From contig CAZIQM010000028.1 in assembly GCA_964541635.1 (NCBI GenBank), positions 1 through 15,907 of the forward strand: a stretch of DNA of 15,907 bases, read 5' to 3'. Position numbers and translations under genes: made by a program. This stretch comes from DALYDP01 sp964541635. GTDB taxonomy: Bacteria; Patescibacteriota; Gracilibacteria; Peribacterales; Peribacteraceae. Positions 1 to 6,401 of the stretch are shown piece after piece; the stretch's first letter is position 1, and the number at the start of each line of letters is the position of its first letter. The notes under the pieces are model-generated. The model did not search any database and had not been told where the DNA came from. It saw only the letters and a program-made list of their open reading frames with translations.

Positions 1-55
1 AACCTGCGACCTAGAGCTTAGAAGTCTCCCGCTCTTCCAACTGAGCTACGGGGGC
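1..55 (-). tRNA. tRNA-Arg (anticodon TCT), 3' end cut by the window edge
   Basis: Read on the minus strand, the sequence starts with acceptor arm GCCCCCG, then TA, a D-arm GCTC/GAGC with the AGTTGGAA loop, an anticodon arm with loop CTTCTAA and a variable loop AGGTC. It then runs into GCAGGTT, the start of the T-arm, where the window ends. The anticodon TCT (plus positions 20-22) reads AGA, so this is tRNA-Arg. The anticodon stem has one A-G mismatch next to the loop, which many tRNAs tolerate. The T-loop, 3' acceptor strand and CCA status cannot be seen. Confidence 0.88.
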
Positions 56-73
56 ATGATGGATGCTGCTGTT

Positions 74-82
74 ATTCTAACA
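74..82 (-). promoter_or_regulatory. Extended -10 promoter for tRNA-Arg
   Basis: On the minus strand TAGAAT (plus 79 down to 74) is preceded by TGT, an extended -10 pattern. Transcription would start near position 67, about 12 bases before the tRNA 5' end at 55. No convincing -35 box was found. The site lies between the tRNA and its partial upstream copy, so the tRNA need not depend on the promoter further upstream. Confidence 0.5.
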
Positions 83-124
83 AGGATCGCGGGCCGCACA
101 TTCTTTTCCGCGCTTCGCCCAAGG

Positions 125-157
125 GCTCAGCGGCCAACTGAGCTACGGGGGCATGAT
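125..157 (-). pseudogene. tRNA-Arg 5'-half copy (tRNA remnant)
   Basis: Positions 134-157 repeat 37-60 exactly (24 bases), covering the 5' acceptor strand GCCCCCG, the TA linker, half of the D-arm and a few bases upstream. The homology then stops, but the following bases supply GAGC, so a D-arm-like hairpin GCTC/GAGC can still form (plus 125-143). No anticodon arm, T-arm or matching 3' acceptor strand follows, so it cannot be a working tRNA. It lies 97 bases upstream of the intact gene's 5' end and in the same orientation. Partial duplication or a recombination/integration scar are both possible. Confidence 0.7.
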
Positions 158-176
158 TTCTGGGTCCTTGGTCAAT

Positions 177-187
177 ATTTTAGCATA
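177..187 (-). promoter_or_regulatory. AT-rich -10 region upstream of the tRNA remnant
   Basis: On the minus strand an AT-rich stretch carries overlapping -10-like boxes TATGCT (187-182) and TAAAAT (182-177), standing out against GC-rich surroundings. Start sites near 170-175 would give a transcript that begins with the tRNA 5'-half copy and reads into tRNA-Arg. No good -35 box is visible. Confidence 0.35.
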
Positions 188-224
188 TTGGAGCGAAAGA
201 CGCACCCCGCCGCTTCGTCTGCTG

Positions 225-230
225 TAGCAT
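225..230 (+). promoter_or_regulatory. -10 box TAGCAT, near-leaderless start of the Tic20-like gene
   Basis: TAGCAT ends 10 bases before ATG 241, predicting a start near 237 and a leader of about 4 bases. No -35 and no Shine-Dalgarno sequence is seen. Confidence 0.4.
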
Positions 231-240
231 GGAAACCGCC

Positions 241-732
241 ATGCACCAGCATCCCGCGCCACCCCGCGACCCCAAGGACGTCGCGGACAACAAGGACCTC
301 GCCGCCCTCTCGTACGTCTGGGTGGCGTCCGTCATCGTGCTGTTCGCCAAACGCGACAGCGCCTTCGCGCAGTTCCACGCCAAGCAAGGCAGCGTGCTCT
401 TCGTCGCGAGTCTCGTCGTGTGGGCCATGCCGTTCGTCGGCACGCTCGCCGAAGTCTTGGTGTTCGCGCTGTGCGTGATGGGATTCCTCCACGCCGCGCA
501 GGGCGCGTGGAGCGACGTCCCCGTCGTGGGCCCGGTCTCGCGCGGATCGTTCGACGAAGTGCGGTCGAGCTGGAAAGACGTCGTGGCCGCGGTGACGAGC
601 CTGTGGTCGCGCGTGCGCGGGCCCGCCGAGGCCGCGCCCCCGCCTCCCGCATCACCCGAGCCGACGCCGCCCGCGCCGCCGGCCGACGTCCCGCCTCCCG
701 AGACCGAAGCGCCGCCTCCCGCGTTGCCGTGA
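241..732 (+). CDS. Small membrane protein, Tic20/DUF4870-like, with proline-rich tail
   Basis: The 163-residue product has three hydrophobic segments (roughly residues 22-38, 50-68 and 70-86). These are followed by a soluble stretch and a tail of about 35 residues made almost only of Pro, Ala and Glu. The spacing of the first two helices around an AQFHAKQG loop resembles the DUF4870/Tic20-like family of small bacterial membrane proteins, whose role is not well established. The tail is probably disordered. I chose ATG 241 because a -10 box TAGCAT ends at 230. The alternative ATG at 229 overlaps that box and could not be in the transcript if the box is real. It stands 40 bases upstream of frr, which has its own -10. 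Family assignment is moderate; function is unknown. Confidence 0.7.
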   Translation: MHQHPAPPRDPKDVADNKDLAALSYVWVASVIVLFAKRDSAFAQFHAKQGSVLFVASLVVWAMPFVGTLAEVLVFALCVMGFLHAAQGAWSDVPVVGPVSRGSFDEVRSSWKDVVAAVTSLWSRVRGPAEAAPPPPASPEPTPPAPPADVPPPETEAPPPALP

Positions 733-758
733 CGCTGGCGCAAACGGTCTTTTCCCGC

Positions 759-764
759 TATCCT
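759..764 (+). promoter_or_regulatory. -10 box TATCCT of frr
   Basis: TATCCT ends 8 bases before ATG 773. A start near 771 would leave a leader of about 2 bases. The bases just before the ATG (CGCGCAT) contain no Shine-Dalgarno motif. Confidence 0.5.
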
Positions 765-772
765 TCGCGCAT

Positions 773-1315
773 ATGACAGACCCCCGACTTTCCGCGTTCA
801 CGGCCGAAGGAAACAAGGTCCTGCAGTACCTGCAGGGCGAATTTTCGAAGCTGCAGACCGGCCGCGCCAACGCCGCGCTCGTGGAGCACGTGGAAGTCGA
901 AGCGTACGGACAGCGGATGCAACTGAAGGGCGTCGCGTCCATCAGCGTCCAGGACGCCCGGACGATCGTCGTCCAGCCGTGGGACAAGACGGTGCTCGGG
1001 GCGGTCGAGAAGGCGATCCAGGTCAGCAACCTCGGCGTGAACCCGGTGAACGACGGCGTCGTGATCCGCCTCAGCCTGCCGATGATGACGGAGGAGCGCC
1101 GCAAGGAACTTCAGAAGATCGTCCACAAGCTCGCGGAAGAAGCGCGCATCTCGCTCCGCCAGCACCGCCAGAAGGCCGTCGACGCCATCAAGCAGGACAA
1201 GGACGAAGACGTGCGCTCGACGCTCGAAGGCTTGCTGCAGAAGGAAGTCGATTCGTTCAACGAGAAGATCGACGACCTGCGCGGCAAGAAGGAGGACGAA
1301 GTCATGAAAGTCTGA
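773..1315 (+). CDS. frr: Ribosome recycling factor
   Basis: RRF acts with EF-G in the cytoplasm to split the post-termination 70S ribosome so the subunits can be reused. The 180-residue product has the normal family length (about 185). It shows the helix-bundle signature LQTGRANAALVEHVEVEAYG at residues 27-46, then the small beta domain with VQPWDK and ending at LPMMTEERRKEL. The C-terminal helix is typical (RQHRQKAVDAIKQDKDED, then KEVDSFNEKID). The start ATG follows a -10 box closely, so the mRNA is predicted nearly leaderless. Its TGA overlaps the ATG of the downstream methyltransferase, suggesting translational coupling. Assignment is firm. Confidence 0.97.
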   Translation: MTDPRLSAFTAEGNKVLQYLQGEFSKLQTGRANAALVEHVEVEAYGQRMQLKGVASISVQDARTIVVQPWDKTVLGAVEKAIQVSNLGVNPVNDGVVIRLSLPMMTEERRKELQKIVHKLAEEARISLRQHRQKAVDAIKQDKDEDVRSTLEGLLQKEVDSFNEKIDDLRGKKEDEVMKV

Positions 1316-1770
1316 TGGAGCGTCGCATCCGTCTCGTGGCCCACAACATCCGTTCGCTCGGGAACGTGGGGTCGTTCTTCCGCACGGGCGACGCGTTCGG
1401 CGTCGAGAAGATCCACCTGACGGGCTACACGGGCCTGCCGCCGCGCAAAGAGATCAGCAAGACGTCGCTCGGCGCCGACGAGTGGTTGGCGTGGGAACAC
1501 GCGGATGATCCGATCGCGCTCCTTGCCGAGTTGAAAGCCGACGGATGGACGACCGTCGCGTTGGAGCTGACGTCGGACGCGGTCGACCTCCTCGCGTACC
1601 AACCGCCGGAAAAAGTCTGCCTGGTGCTCGGGCACGAGGTCGAGGGCGTGTCGTCGGAGTTGCTCTCGGCGTGCGACGCGGCGATCCAGATCCCTATGCT
1701 CGGCAAGAAAGAGTCGTTGAACGTCGCGGTCGCGACCGGCATCGCGCTCCACCGGTTGCGCACGGCTTAA
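1315..1770 (+). CDS. SPOUT-class RNA 2'-O-methyltransferase (TrmH/SpoU family)
   Basis: The 151-residue enzyme is a single SPOUT catalytic domain of TrmL-like size, with no N-terminal RNA-binding extension. The three family motifs are present: NIRSLGNVGSFFRT (residues 11-24, with the conserved Asn17 and Arg23), VLGHEVEGVS in the middle and IPMLGKKESLNVAVATGI near the end, which form the trefoil-knot S-adenosylmethionine site. Family members methylate a ribose 2'-OH in tRNA or rRNA; the exact target cannot be read from sequence. ATG 1315 overlaps the frr stop (TGATG), so it is probably translated by coupling from frr. The stop codon overlaps the stop of the convergent priA gene. Confidence 0.92.
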   Translation: MERRIRLVAHNIRSLGNVGSFFRTGDAFGVEKIHLTGYTGLPPRKEISKTSLGADEWLAWEHADDPIALLAELKADGWTTVALELTSDAVDLLAYQPPEKVCLVLGHEVEGVSSELLSACDAAIQIPMLGKKESLNVAVATGIALHRLRTA

Positions 1771-3707
1771 AGCAGGTCCGTCGGGTCGACGTCGATCGAG
1801 ACGTCGTCGAGGTCGAGGTCGTTGAGCACGCCGCGGATGCCCGTCCCTTTGAGGATGACGTGCCATTCGTTCCCGCCCCCGTAGAAGGTCGGGGACGCGA
1901 ACACCGACGCCTGGATGCCCGCGGCGGCGATGCGCGAGGTTAGCGTCTCTTTCAGCGTCCGCGCGATGGAAAGCGCGTTCGGCGGCCGGATGATGAACCG
2001 GACCATCTCGGTCGCGGGCGGGTATCCGAGCATGACGCGGATGTCGCGCTCGCTCCTGAGGTACGCTTCCGTTTCGTGCTTCGAGGCCGAGACGATCTCG
2101 ATCGCGTCCGGGCGGTAGGTCTGGATGATGACGTCGCCGGGGTTCCTGCGTCCGCTGCGGCCCGTGAGCTGCGACACGAGCTGGAACGTGCGTTCACCCG
2201 CGCGGAAGTGCGGCAGCGATAGCCCGACGTCGGCCACGAGGACCGCCGCGAGCGTGACGTTCGGGAGGTCGAGGCCCTTGGCCACCATCTGCGTGCCGAG
2301 GAGGATGTCGACTTCGCCGGCTTCGACTTTTTTCAGGAGCGCGCGCATGTCGTCCGTCGATTCCAGCGCGTCGGTGTCCGCGCGGGCGAGGCGCGCGGAA
2401 GGGAAAAACCGCCCGATGATCTCTTCCAGCTTCTGCGTGCCGGTCCCGACGGGATGCAGCCGCAGCGAACCGCAGTGCGGGCACTTCGCCGGGATGTCCG
2501 CGCGCTGGTTCGTGACGTGGTCGAGGAGGTACTGCCGCCCGGACCCGTCGCGGTGCACGGCGTAGGGCAGGTTCGACGACGTCGAGAGGAGTCGTTTGCG
2601 GCAATCGAGGCAGAGGATGCCGGACGACATCCCGCGCCTGTTGAGGAAGAGCACGGTTTGCTCCTTCCTGTCCAAACGGTCCTTGATGGCGCTGAGCAGC
2701 GCCGTCGAGCACGGGTACTGCGAACCTTCGACCTCCGCGAGATCGACTACCTGCACGTTGGGGAACGGCGCGCCGCCGTAGCGTTCCGAGAGCTTCTGCA
2801 CCGCGTACAGTCCGCGTTCCGCGCGGTCCCAGCTTTCGAGCGAGGGCGTGGCCGTGCCGAGCACGAGCGTCGCCCCCGCGTAGCGGCAGAGGGTTTCGGC
2901 GGTCTCGCGCGCGTGGTAGCGCGGCGTCTGTTCGTTCTTGTAGGTCCACTCGTGCTCTTCGTCCATGATCACCAACCCCAAATCCTGGCACGGGGCGAAG
3001 AGGGCGCTCCGGGGCCCGATCACGACCCGTGCTTCGCCGGTGCGCACCTTCATCCACGCCTTGCGGCGTTCGACGGGGCTGAGCTGGCTGTGGAGCACGA
3101 CCGTCTGCGCGCGCGGAAGGCGCTGGAGCAAGCGTTCGACGATGTGTTCCGCCAGGAAGATCTCGGGCACGAGGACGATCGATTGTTTGCCCTTCGCGAG
3201 CTCGGCGCGCACGAGCTCGGCGTAGACCTCGGTCTTGCCGCTGCCGGCGACGCCGAAGAGCAGCGTGGGTTTGGAGCGTCCGTCCCGCATGATCGCGTCG
3301 GCCGCGACCCGTTGTTCCGGATTCAGCTCGACGCCCGGGGGGAGGGGATCGGCGGGCGCGGGCTCCGCCTTCATGTTCAAAAACACCCGGTGCCACGGCG
3401 ACGGCGGCAGGAACACCGTGAGCGCCTGGCGCTGCGTCGTGCGGTAGTAGCCGGCCATCCACTGCATCGTCTCGAGCGAGTGTTTGGGGAGCAGCGGCAA
3501 CTCGTGTTCCACGGCGTCGATCGGCATGATTTTCGCTTCCTCGAGGGTGCTGTTCGGATCGCTCGCCACGACGATGCCTTCCGTCGCTTTGCCGCGGAGT
3601 TTCATACGCACCAAGACGCCCGGTTTCACGCGGTCGTCGTTGCTCACGTAGGTGAGGCCGTTGCCGATCGCCTGGGAGCGGGATAAGGGGAGGACGAGCC
3701 AGCGCAC
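1767..3707 (-). CDS. priA: Primosomal protein N' (PriA helicase), reduced zinc domain
   Basis: PriA binds abandoned replication forks and D-loops and reloads the replisome. Numbering from GTG 3707 (646 residues), the order is: N-terminal 3'-end-binding domain, Walker A GVAGSGKT (152-159), DEEH box (249-252) within a conserved segment ending TPRYHARE, LNRRGM, zinc region, GTQMVAKGLDLPNV, then the motif QLTGRSGR and the C-terminal YPP segment. Canonical PriA has eight zinc cysteines. Here only the outer pairs remain (Cys366/369 and Cys409/412); the inner four are replaced by a Ser/Arg/Asp-rich stretch, so one zinc site appears lost. The protein is also shorter than the roughly 730 residues of E. 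coli PriA. GTG 3707 is preferred because TATGAT ends 6 bases upstream; GTG 3737 is the alternative (10 residues more). There is no Shine-Dalgarno at either. Confidence 0.95.
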   Translation of the reverse strand: MRWLVLPLSRSQAIGNGLTYVSNDDRVKPGVLVRMKLRGKATEGIVVASDPNSTLEEAKIMPIDAVEHELPLLPKHSLETMQWMAGYYRTTQRQALTVFLPPSPWHRVFLNMKAEPAPADPLPPGVELNPEQRVAADAIMRDGRSKPTLLFGVAGSGKTEVYAELVRAELAKGKQSIVLVPEIFLAEHIVERLLQRLPRAQTVVLHSQLSPVERRKAWMKVRTGEARVVIGPRSALFAPCQDLGLVIMDEEHEWTYKNEQTPRYHARETAETLCRYAGATLVLGTATPSLESWDRAERGLYAVQKLSERYGGAPFPNVQVVDLAEVEGSQYPCSTALLSAIKDRLDRKEQTVLFLNRRGMSSGILCLDCRKRLLSTSSNLPYAVHRDGSGRQYLLDHVTNQRADIPAKCPHCGSLRLHPVGTGTQKLEEIIGRFFPSARLARADTDALESTDDMRALLKKVEAGEVDILLGTQMVAKGLDLPNVTLAAVLVADVGLSLPHFRAGERTFQLVSQLTGRSGRRNPGDVIIQTYRPDAIEIVSASKHETEAYLRSERDIRVMLGYPPATEMVRFIIRPPNALSIARTLKETLTSRIAAAGIQASVFASPTFYGGGNEWHVILKGTGIRGVLNDLDLDDVSIDVDPTDLL

Positions 3708-3713
3708 GTGGGG

Positions 3714-3719
3714 ATCATA
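3714..3719 (-). promoter_or_regulatory. -10 box TATGAT, leaderless start of priA
   Basis: On the minus strand TATGAT (3719-3714) puts the predicted start of transcription at 3707, exactly the G of a GTG codon in the priA frame. A competing possibility is the AT-rich tract at 3776-3781, which reads TATAAT on this strand and would serve the upstream GTG at 3737 with a leader of about 31 bases. Confidence 0.4.
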
Positions 3720-3755
3720 CCCGTTCGGGAATGGCACGATGACGTTTGCCGAAAA

Positions 3756-3783
3756 TTGATATAATTTTAAAATTCATTATAAT
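3756..3783 (+). promoter_or_regulatory. Sigma70-type promoter, leaderless start of the 3790 gene
   Basis: TTGATA (3756-3761), a 16-base spacer and a perfect TATAAT (3778-3783) form the best consensus promoter in the window. The expected transcription start is 3790, the A of the gene's ATG, so the mRNA should have no 5' leader. The tract is strongly AT-rich, unlike its surroundings. Confidence 0.75.
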
Positions 3784-3789
3784 ATACTT

Positions 3790-4770
3790 ATGTTAAGTAA
3801 TAGCAATTCGACGAGCAGCGAGCGCGTGGAACGCGCTCTTTTGGACGGACGCGAAATCGTGCCCGGACTTTCTGCTGCATCGCTGGAAAAGTTTGGGTCG
3901 TTCGTCGATGCCCGGGAAGCCCCTCCTGACGCGAAGACCATCGTTCTTATCAAGCACATTCATGGAACGCAGGCTGAAAACGCGATCATGGGCGACCCAC
4001 AAGCGTTTCGTGAATATGTCGCCCACCAGGACGCCGTGTTTGCCGCCCTTACGACGATGCAGAATGCTATGGGTTCTTCCCGTGGATTTCGGGTTTCGAT
4101 CGAAGCGATCACTCCGGAGACGCCTTTGCCGATGTGGTTCCTGGAGTCGATCGACGCAGTTGAGCGTCGGCGGGGAGGGGGCACGTTCACGAAGTTGGAA
4201 ACCATGCGGCAGGCGATGGCCGCGGGCAGCGACGATGGTGAGTCGGCGAGACACCACTTGCACGCGGGTTTGCGATTCGTTGCGCGTGAAGTCATGGCAA
4301 AGCGTGGCAAGGAGATCGTAGCCGGGCGTGCCCAACACGGGCTCAACATTTTCGAATCATTGAAGATCGAAGCGAATCAACTTGTATATGAATGCCTTGA
4401 GAAAGGATCTATCGATGACGCGAGTGTGCAACGCGTCGTCGACCGCGCCAAAGAGCGGTACCGCGCAGACCATGAAACGCGCCATGCTTTCGTACGGCAG
4501 TCGTTGGAAAAGGCTGTGAGCGAGAAACAGTTGGGCGCCGTATTGTACGGGAGCGCACACTTTTCAGGCGTATCGCCTTCGCCGATCGAAGACGCTTTCG
4601 AGGGCTGGCGCGTACTCGTCTTCGAACCAGCGTTTTTGCAGGAGTGTGAAAAGCATAAAACCCCGGACGAGGTCAACCTGCTCGATGCGACGGCTGTCAC
4701 AGTTGAGTCCGTCCGCGCGGCCATCATCAAGGCGCTTCGGCCGACGGGCGCGCCGTGGGACAAAGCGTGA
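3790..4770 (+). CDS. Orphan protein with Tiki/TraB-like motifs
   Basis: The 326-residue product is not firmly recognised. It has no signal peptide and no membrane segment, and is rich in charged helices in the middle (about 135-245). Two short motifs recall the Tiki/TraB/ChaN superfamily of putative metallohydrolases: a buried strand ending in a His motif, VLIKHIHG (52-59), where that family has GExH, and a C-terminal VLYGSAHFSG (251-260), where it has the conserved GxxH. An Arg-containing helix (about 231-241) precedes the second motif, as in that superfamily. The usual Glu after Gly in the first motif is missing, so activity is uncertain. GC content is visibly lower than in neighbours and codon use is looser (TTA, AAT, AGT), suggesting transfer or relaxed selection. 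The ATG coincides with the predicted transcription start. Confidence 0.75.
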   Translation: MLSNSNSTSSERVERALLDGREIVPGLSAASLEKFGSFVDAREAPPDAKTIVLIKHIHGTQAENAIMGDPQAFREYVAHQDAVFAALTTMQNAMGSSRGFRVSIEAITPETPLPMWFLESIDAVERRRGGGTFTKLETMRQAMAAGSDDGESARHHLHAGLRFVAREVMAKRGKEIVAGRAQHGLNIFESLKIEANQLVYECLEKGSIDDASVQRVVDRAKERYRADHETRHAFVRQSLEKAVSEKQLGAVLYGSAHFSGVSPSPIEDAFEGWRVLVFEPAFLQECEKHKTPDEVNLLDATAVTVESVRAAIIKALRPTGAPWDKA

Positions 4771-4778
4771 GATCGTTC

Positions 4779-4787
4779 TGGTAGACT
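4779..4787 (+). promoter_or_regulatory. Extended -10 promoter of idi
   Basis: TGG directly before TAGACT (4782-4787) gives an extended -10. Transcription is expected near 4794, 3 bases before ATG 4797. The stretch before the ATG (GCCGGGGCT) has no Shine-Dalgarno motif. Confidence 0.5.
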
Positions 4788-4796
4788 GCCGGGGCT

Positions 4797-5327
4797 ATGC
4801 AGGAACTCGTCGTCCTCCTCAACGATCAATTCGAGCCGATCGGCACCATGCCGAAGGCTGAGGTGCACACCGGCGACACGCCGCTGCATCGCGCGTTCTC
4901 GTTGTTTCTGTTCAATCGCAAAGGCGAACTACTCCTGCAACAGCGAAGCTCCAAGAAAGTTGCTTTCCCCCTCGTCTGGACCAACAGTTGCTGCGGGCAT
5001 CCCGCCCCGGAGGAGAGTTACGAGAACGCCGCGAAGAGAAGGGCTGCATTCGAATTGGGCATCACGGGCTTCGAGCCCGTTTTGGCCATCCCGGATTACC
5101 GCTATCAGGCCTCGATGCACGGCATCAAAGAAAACGAGTTCTGCCCGGTGCTCACCGCCGTGATTGATAGCGAACCGACGCCGAACCACGACGAAGTTGA
5201 AGCCGTTCGCTGGATCCCGTGGGCGGAGTGGGTCGAAGAAACGTCGAAGCATCCCGAAAACTACTCGCCGTGGTGCGTGGAGGAAACGAAGCTGCTCCAC
5301 GAACGCGGGGTCGTTCCGGTGAAGTGA
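4797..5327 (+). CDS. idi: Isopentenyl-diphosphate delta-isomerase, type 1 (Nudix)
   Basis: This enzyme interconverts isopentenyl and dimethylallyl diphosphate, the C5 units for undecaprenyl lipid carriers and other isoprenoids. The 176-residue protein has the usual length for bacterial type 1 enzymes. Matching E. coli Idi, it shows the metal-binding histidines His24 and His31 (in LHRAFSLFLFN), the TNSCCGHP loop with catalytic Cys66 and metal ligand His68, the degenerate Nudix helix ending RRAAFELGI, and KENEFC with Glu112 and Glu114. SPW near the C terminus is also typical. Its stop codon is directly followed by the 3' CCA of the convergent tRNA-Pro, leaving no room for a terminator. No other isoprenoid gene lies in the window, so whether the cell makes or imports its C5 units is unknown. 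Confidence 0.95.
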   Translation: MQELVVLLNDQFEPIGTMPKAEVHTGDTPLHRAFSLFLFNRKGELLLQQRSSKKVAFPLVWTNSCCGHPAPEESYENAAKRRAAFELGITGFEPVLAIPDYRYQASMHGIKENEFCPVLTAVIDSEPTPNHDEVEAVRWIPWAEWVEETSKHPENYSPWCVEETKLLHERGVVPVK

Positions 5328-5403
5328 TGGTCGGGACGGCGGGACTCGAACTCGCGGCCTCTTGGTCCCAAACCAAGCGCTCTACCAACTGAGCTACGTC
5401 CCG
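5328..5403 (-). tRNA. tRNA-Pro (anticodon TGG), CCA encoded
   Basis: The 76-base minus-strand sequence folds completely: acceptor CGGGACG/CGTCCCG with discriminator A and an encoded CCA, D-arm GCTC/GAGC, anticodon stem CTTGG/CCAAG with loop TTTGGGA, variable loop and T-arm with GTTCGAG. The anticodon TGG (plus 5368-5370) reads CCA, giving proline. Its 3' CCA touches the stop codon of idi on the opposite strand. Confidence 0.96.
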
Positions 5404-5415
5404 TAACTCCGTTTC

Positions 5416-5421
5416 AGTATA
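5416..5421 (-). promoter_or_regulatory. -10 box TATACT of tRNA-Pro
   Basis: On the minus strand TATACT lies 12 bases before the tRNA 5' end at 5403, so transcription would begin near 5409 with a leader of about 6 bases. The -35 region is weak (TGCCGA at best). Confidence 0.55.
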
Positions 5422-5453
5422 GCGGAAATTTCGCGCTTTCGGCACATGGATAT

Positions 5454-5484
5454 ATCCCCGGGGCGCACTGCGCGCCCCGGGGAT
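5454..5484 (-). terminator. Strong 13-bp GC hairpin after the 5505-5960 gene
   Basis: A perfect 13-base inverted repeat (5454-5466 and 5472-5484, loop of 5) built from CCCCGGGG blocks lies 20 bases past the stop codon of the minus-strand gene. It is well placed to end that transcript before the tRNA-Pro promoter, but neither side carries a run of T. It may be a non-canonical or factor-assisted terminator, or an mRNA-stabilising hairpin. Confidence 0.5.
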
Positions 5485-5504
5485 GTTGTTACTCGTGCCC
5501 TGCG

Positions 5505-5960
5505 TTACAGGGAGTCGACGATGAACGCGGTCGCCACGGGCATTACTTCGTCGTTGTGGTCGGTGAGGCGACCCCATTTCTTGCCCTTCTTCACGATGAC
5601 GTCATCGTGCCACGTCGGGTGTATCCCGCTCGGAACGGCCTCCAGGATCTTCTTCCCGTCGAGGATGTTCACGAGCGTGGAGCCTTCGACTCGCCACATC
5701 TTGGGGGTGGCGTAGCAGAGGAGGACGGCTTCCATGGCTCTCGATTTGCCTTCGGCGTCTTTGACGACGGCGATGAAGCCGCTGCCGCGGACGTCACCCG
5801 ATTCGATAGACATGTGGACTCCGCCCCCGGTCAGCGTGAACAACGAACCGGCGGGATAGGTGTGGCGTCCTTGCTTGTCGTACACGCGACGCAATAGCAC
5901 GCACGGTTTCTCTTCCAACATCGACGCGTTTCCTTGTGAAAAATCGGACACGAATTGCAT
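5505..5960 (-). CDS. Unrecognised 151-residue protein
   Basis: I do not recognise this family. The product has no signal peptide or membrane helix and appears rich in short beta strands (for example GSLFTLTGGGVHMSIESG and GFIAVVKDAEG), with a basic turn KKGKKWGR near the end, suggesting a small all-beta soluble fold. Codon use and GC content match the neighbours, so it is probably a real gene. ATG 5960 is taken as start; the in-frame ATG 13 codons later (5921) is the alternative and would remove a poorly structured N terminus. A -10-like TATTAT (5989-5984) would give a leader of about 17 bases. It follows the DUF4383 gene on the same strand but a terminator separates them. Confidence 0.72.
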   Translation of the reverse strand: MQFVSDFSQGNASMLEEKPCVLLRRVYDKQGRHTYPAGSLFTLTGGGVHMSIESGDVRGSGFIAVVKDAEGKSRAMEAVLLCYATPKMWRVEGSTLVNILDGKKILEAVPSGIHPTWHDDVIVKKGKKWGRLTDHNDEVMPVATAFIVDSL

Positions 5961-5983
5961 TCCGGCAACCCCGGAACTCGTAC

Positions 5984-5989
5984 ATAATA
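5984..5989 (-). promoter_or_regulatory. -10-like box TATTAT before the 5505-5960 gene
   Basis: On the minus strand TATTAT sits in an AT-rich patch just past the upstream terminator hairpin, predicting transcription from about 5977. No good -35 box is visible, so support is limited. Confidence 0.35.
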
Positions 5990-6001
5990 CAATATTATTT
6001 A

Positions 6002-6032
6002 ATAAAGGCCACCCGTGTAGGATGGCCTTTAT
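6002..6032 (-). terminator. Terminator of the DUF4383 gene
   Basis: A 10-base perfect inverted repeat (ATAAAGGCCA at 6002-6011, its complement at 6023-6032, loop of 11) lies about 19 bases past the stop of the minus-strand gene. On that strand it is followed by a T/A-rich tract (TTATTAAATAATATT), a rho-independent terminator layout. Confidence 0.7.
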
Positions 6033-6050
6033 AAGTCTTTTCGACGGTAT

Positions 6051-6401
6051 TTATTTCTTTCCACCGAAGCCGACGCCGAGGCACACCACTGCGATCGCGG
6101 CATGCAGGTAGTTGTCGGCGTCGTTGACGCGGAAGAGGCCGAGGATGTCGCCGCCGTTCACGAAACCGACGATCGTCACCACGCCGTAGACGAGGCCGAA
6201 GACGATCAGGTACATGCGGCTGTACGACTCGCCGCTCGAGGCCGCGGCGATCGCCACGATGCCCGAGAGGAGGTGCACGATGTTGTGGACCGTGTCGACC
6301 TGGAAAATGATGAGCGTGCCGTCGACGAAGAAGCCGGCGACGCCCACGAGGACGAGGACGATGCCGAGGATCCACGTCACGGATTTCGTGAGACTGGACA
6401 T
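6051..6401 (-). CDS. DUF4383-family membrane protein
   Basis: The 116-residue protein has four hydrophobic segments (about residues 8-26, 38-55, 62-83 and 97-112). It carries the family pattern: HNIVHLLSGIVAI in helix 2 and, before the last helix, NDADNYLHAAIAV, close to the VNxxDNxLHxxxG signature of DUF4383. These small integral membrane proteins have no assigned reaction. The gene stands alone with its own terminator. The bases before the ATG are almost purely pyrimidine (TTTCCTCCCCCTCCTCCCCC), so there is no Shine-Dalgarno sequence. A weak -10 (TACAGT, 6441-6436, or TATGAA, 6436-6431) would give a leader of 22-28 bases. Confidence 0.85.
   Translation of the reverse strand: MSSLTKSVTWILGIVLVLVGVAGFFVDGTLIIFQVDTVHNIVHLLSGIVAIAAASSGESYSRMYLIVFGLVYGVVTIVGFVNGGDILGLFRVNDADNYLHAAIAVVCLGVGFGGKK

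Noticed and set aside
125..157. A second functional tRNA
   Set aside because: Only the 5' acceptor strand and a D-arm-like hairpin exist; no anticodon arm, T-arm or 3' acceptor strand follows before the next tRNA.
979..1314. N-terminal extension of the SPOUT methyltransferase frame inside frr
   Set aside because: The extension is a shadow of frr with low-complexity Arg/Gly/Pro composition; the methyltransferase domain begins at ATG 1315 and overlaps the frr stop.
2194..3686. Long open frames on both strands overlapping priA
   Set aside because: Their products are low-complexity Arg/Ala/Gly/Glu sequences with no motif, while the priA frame shows all the helicase motifs.
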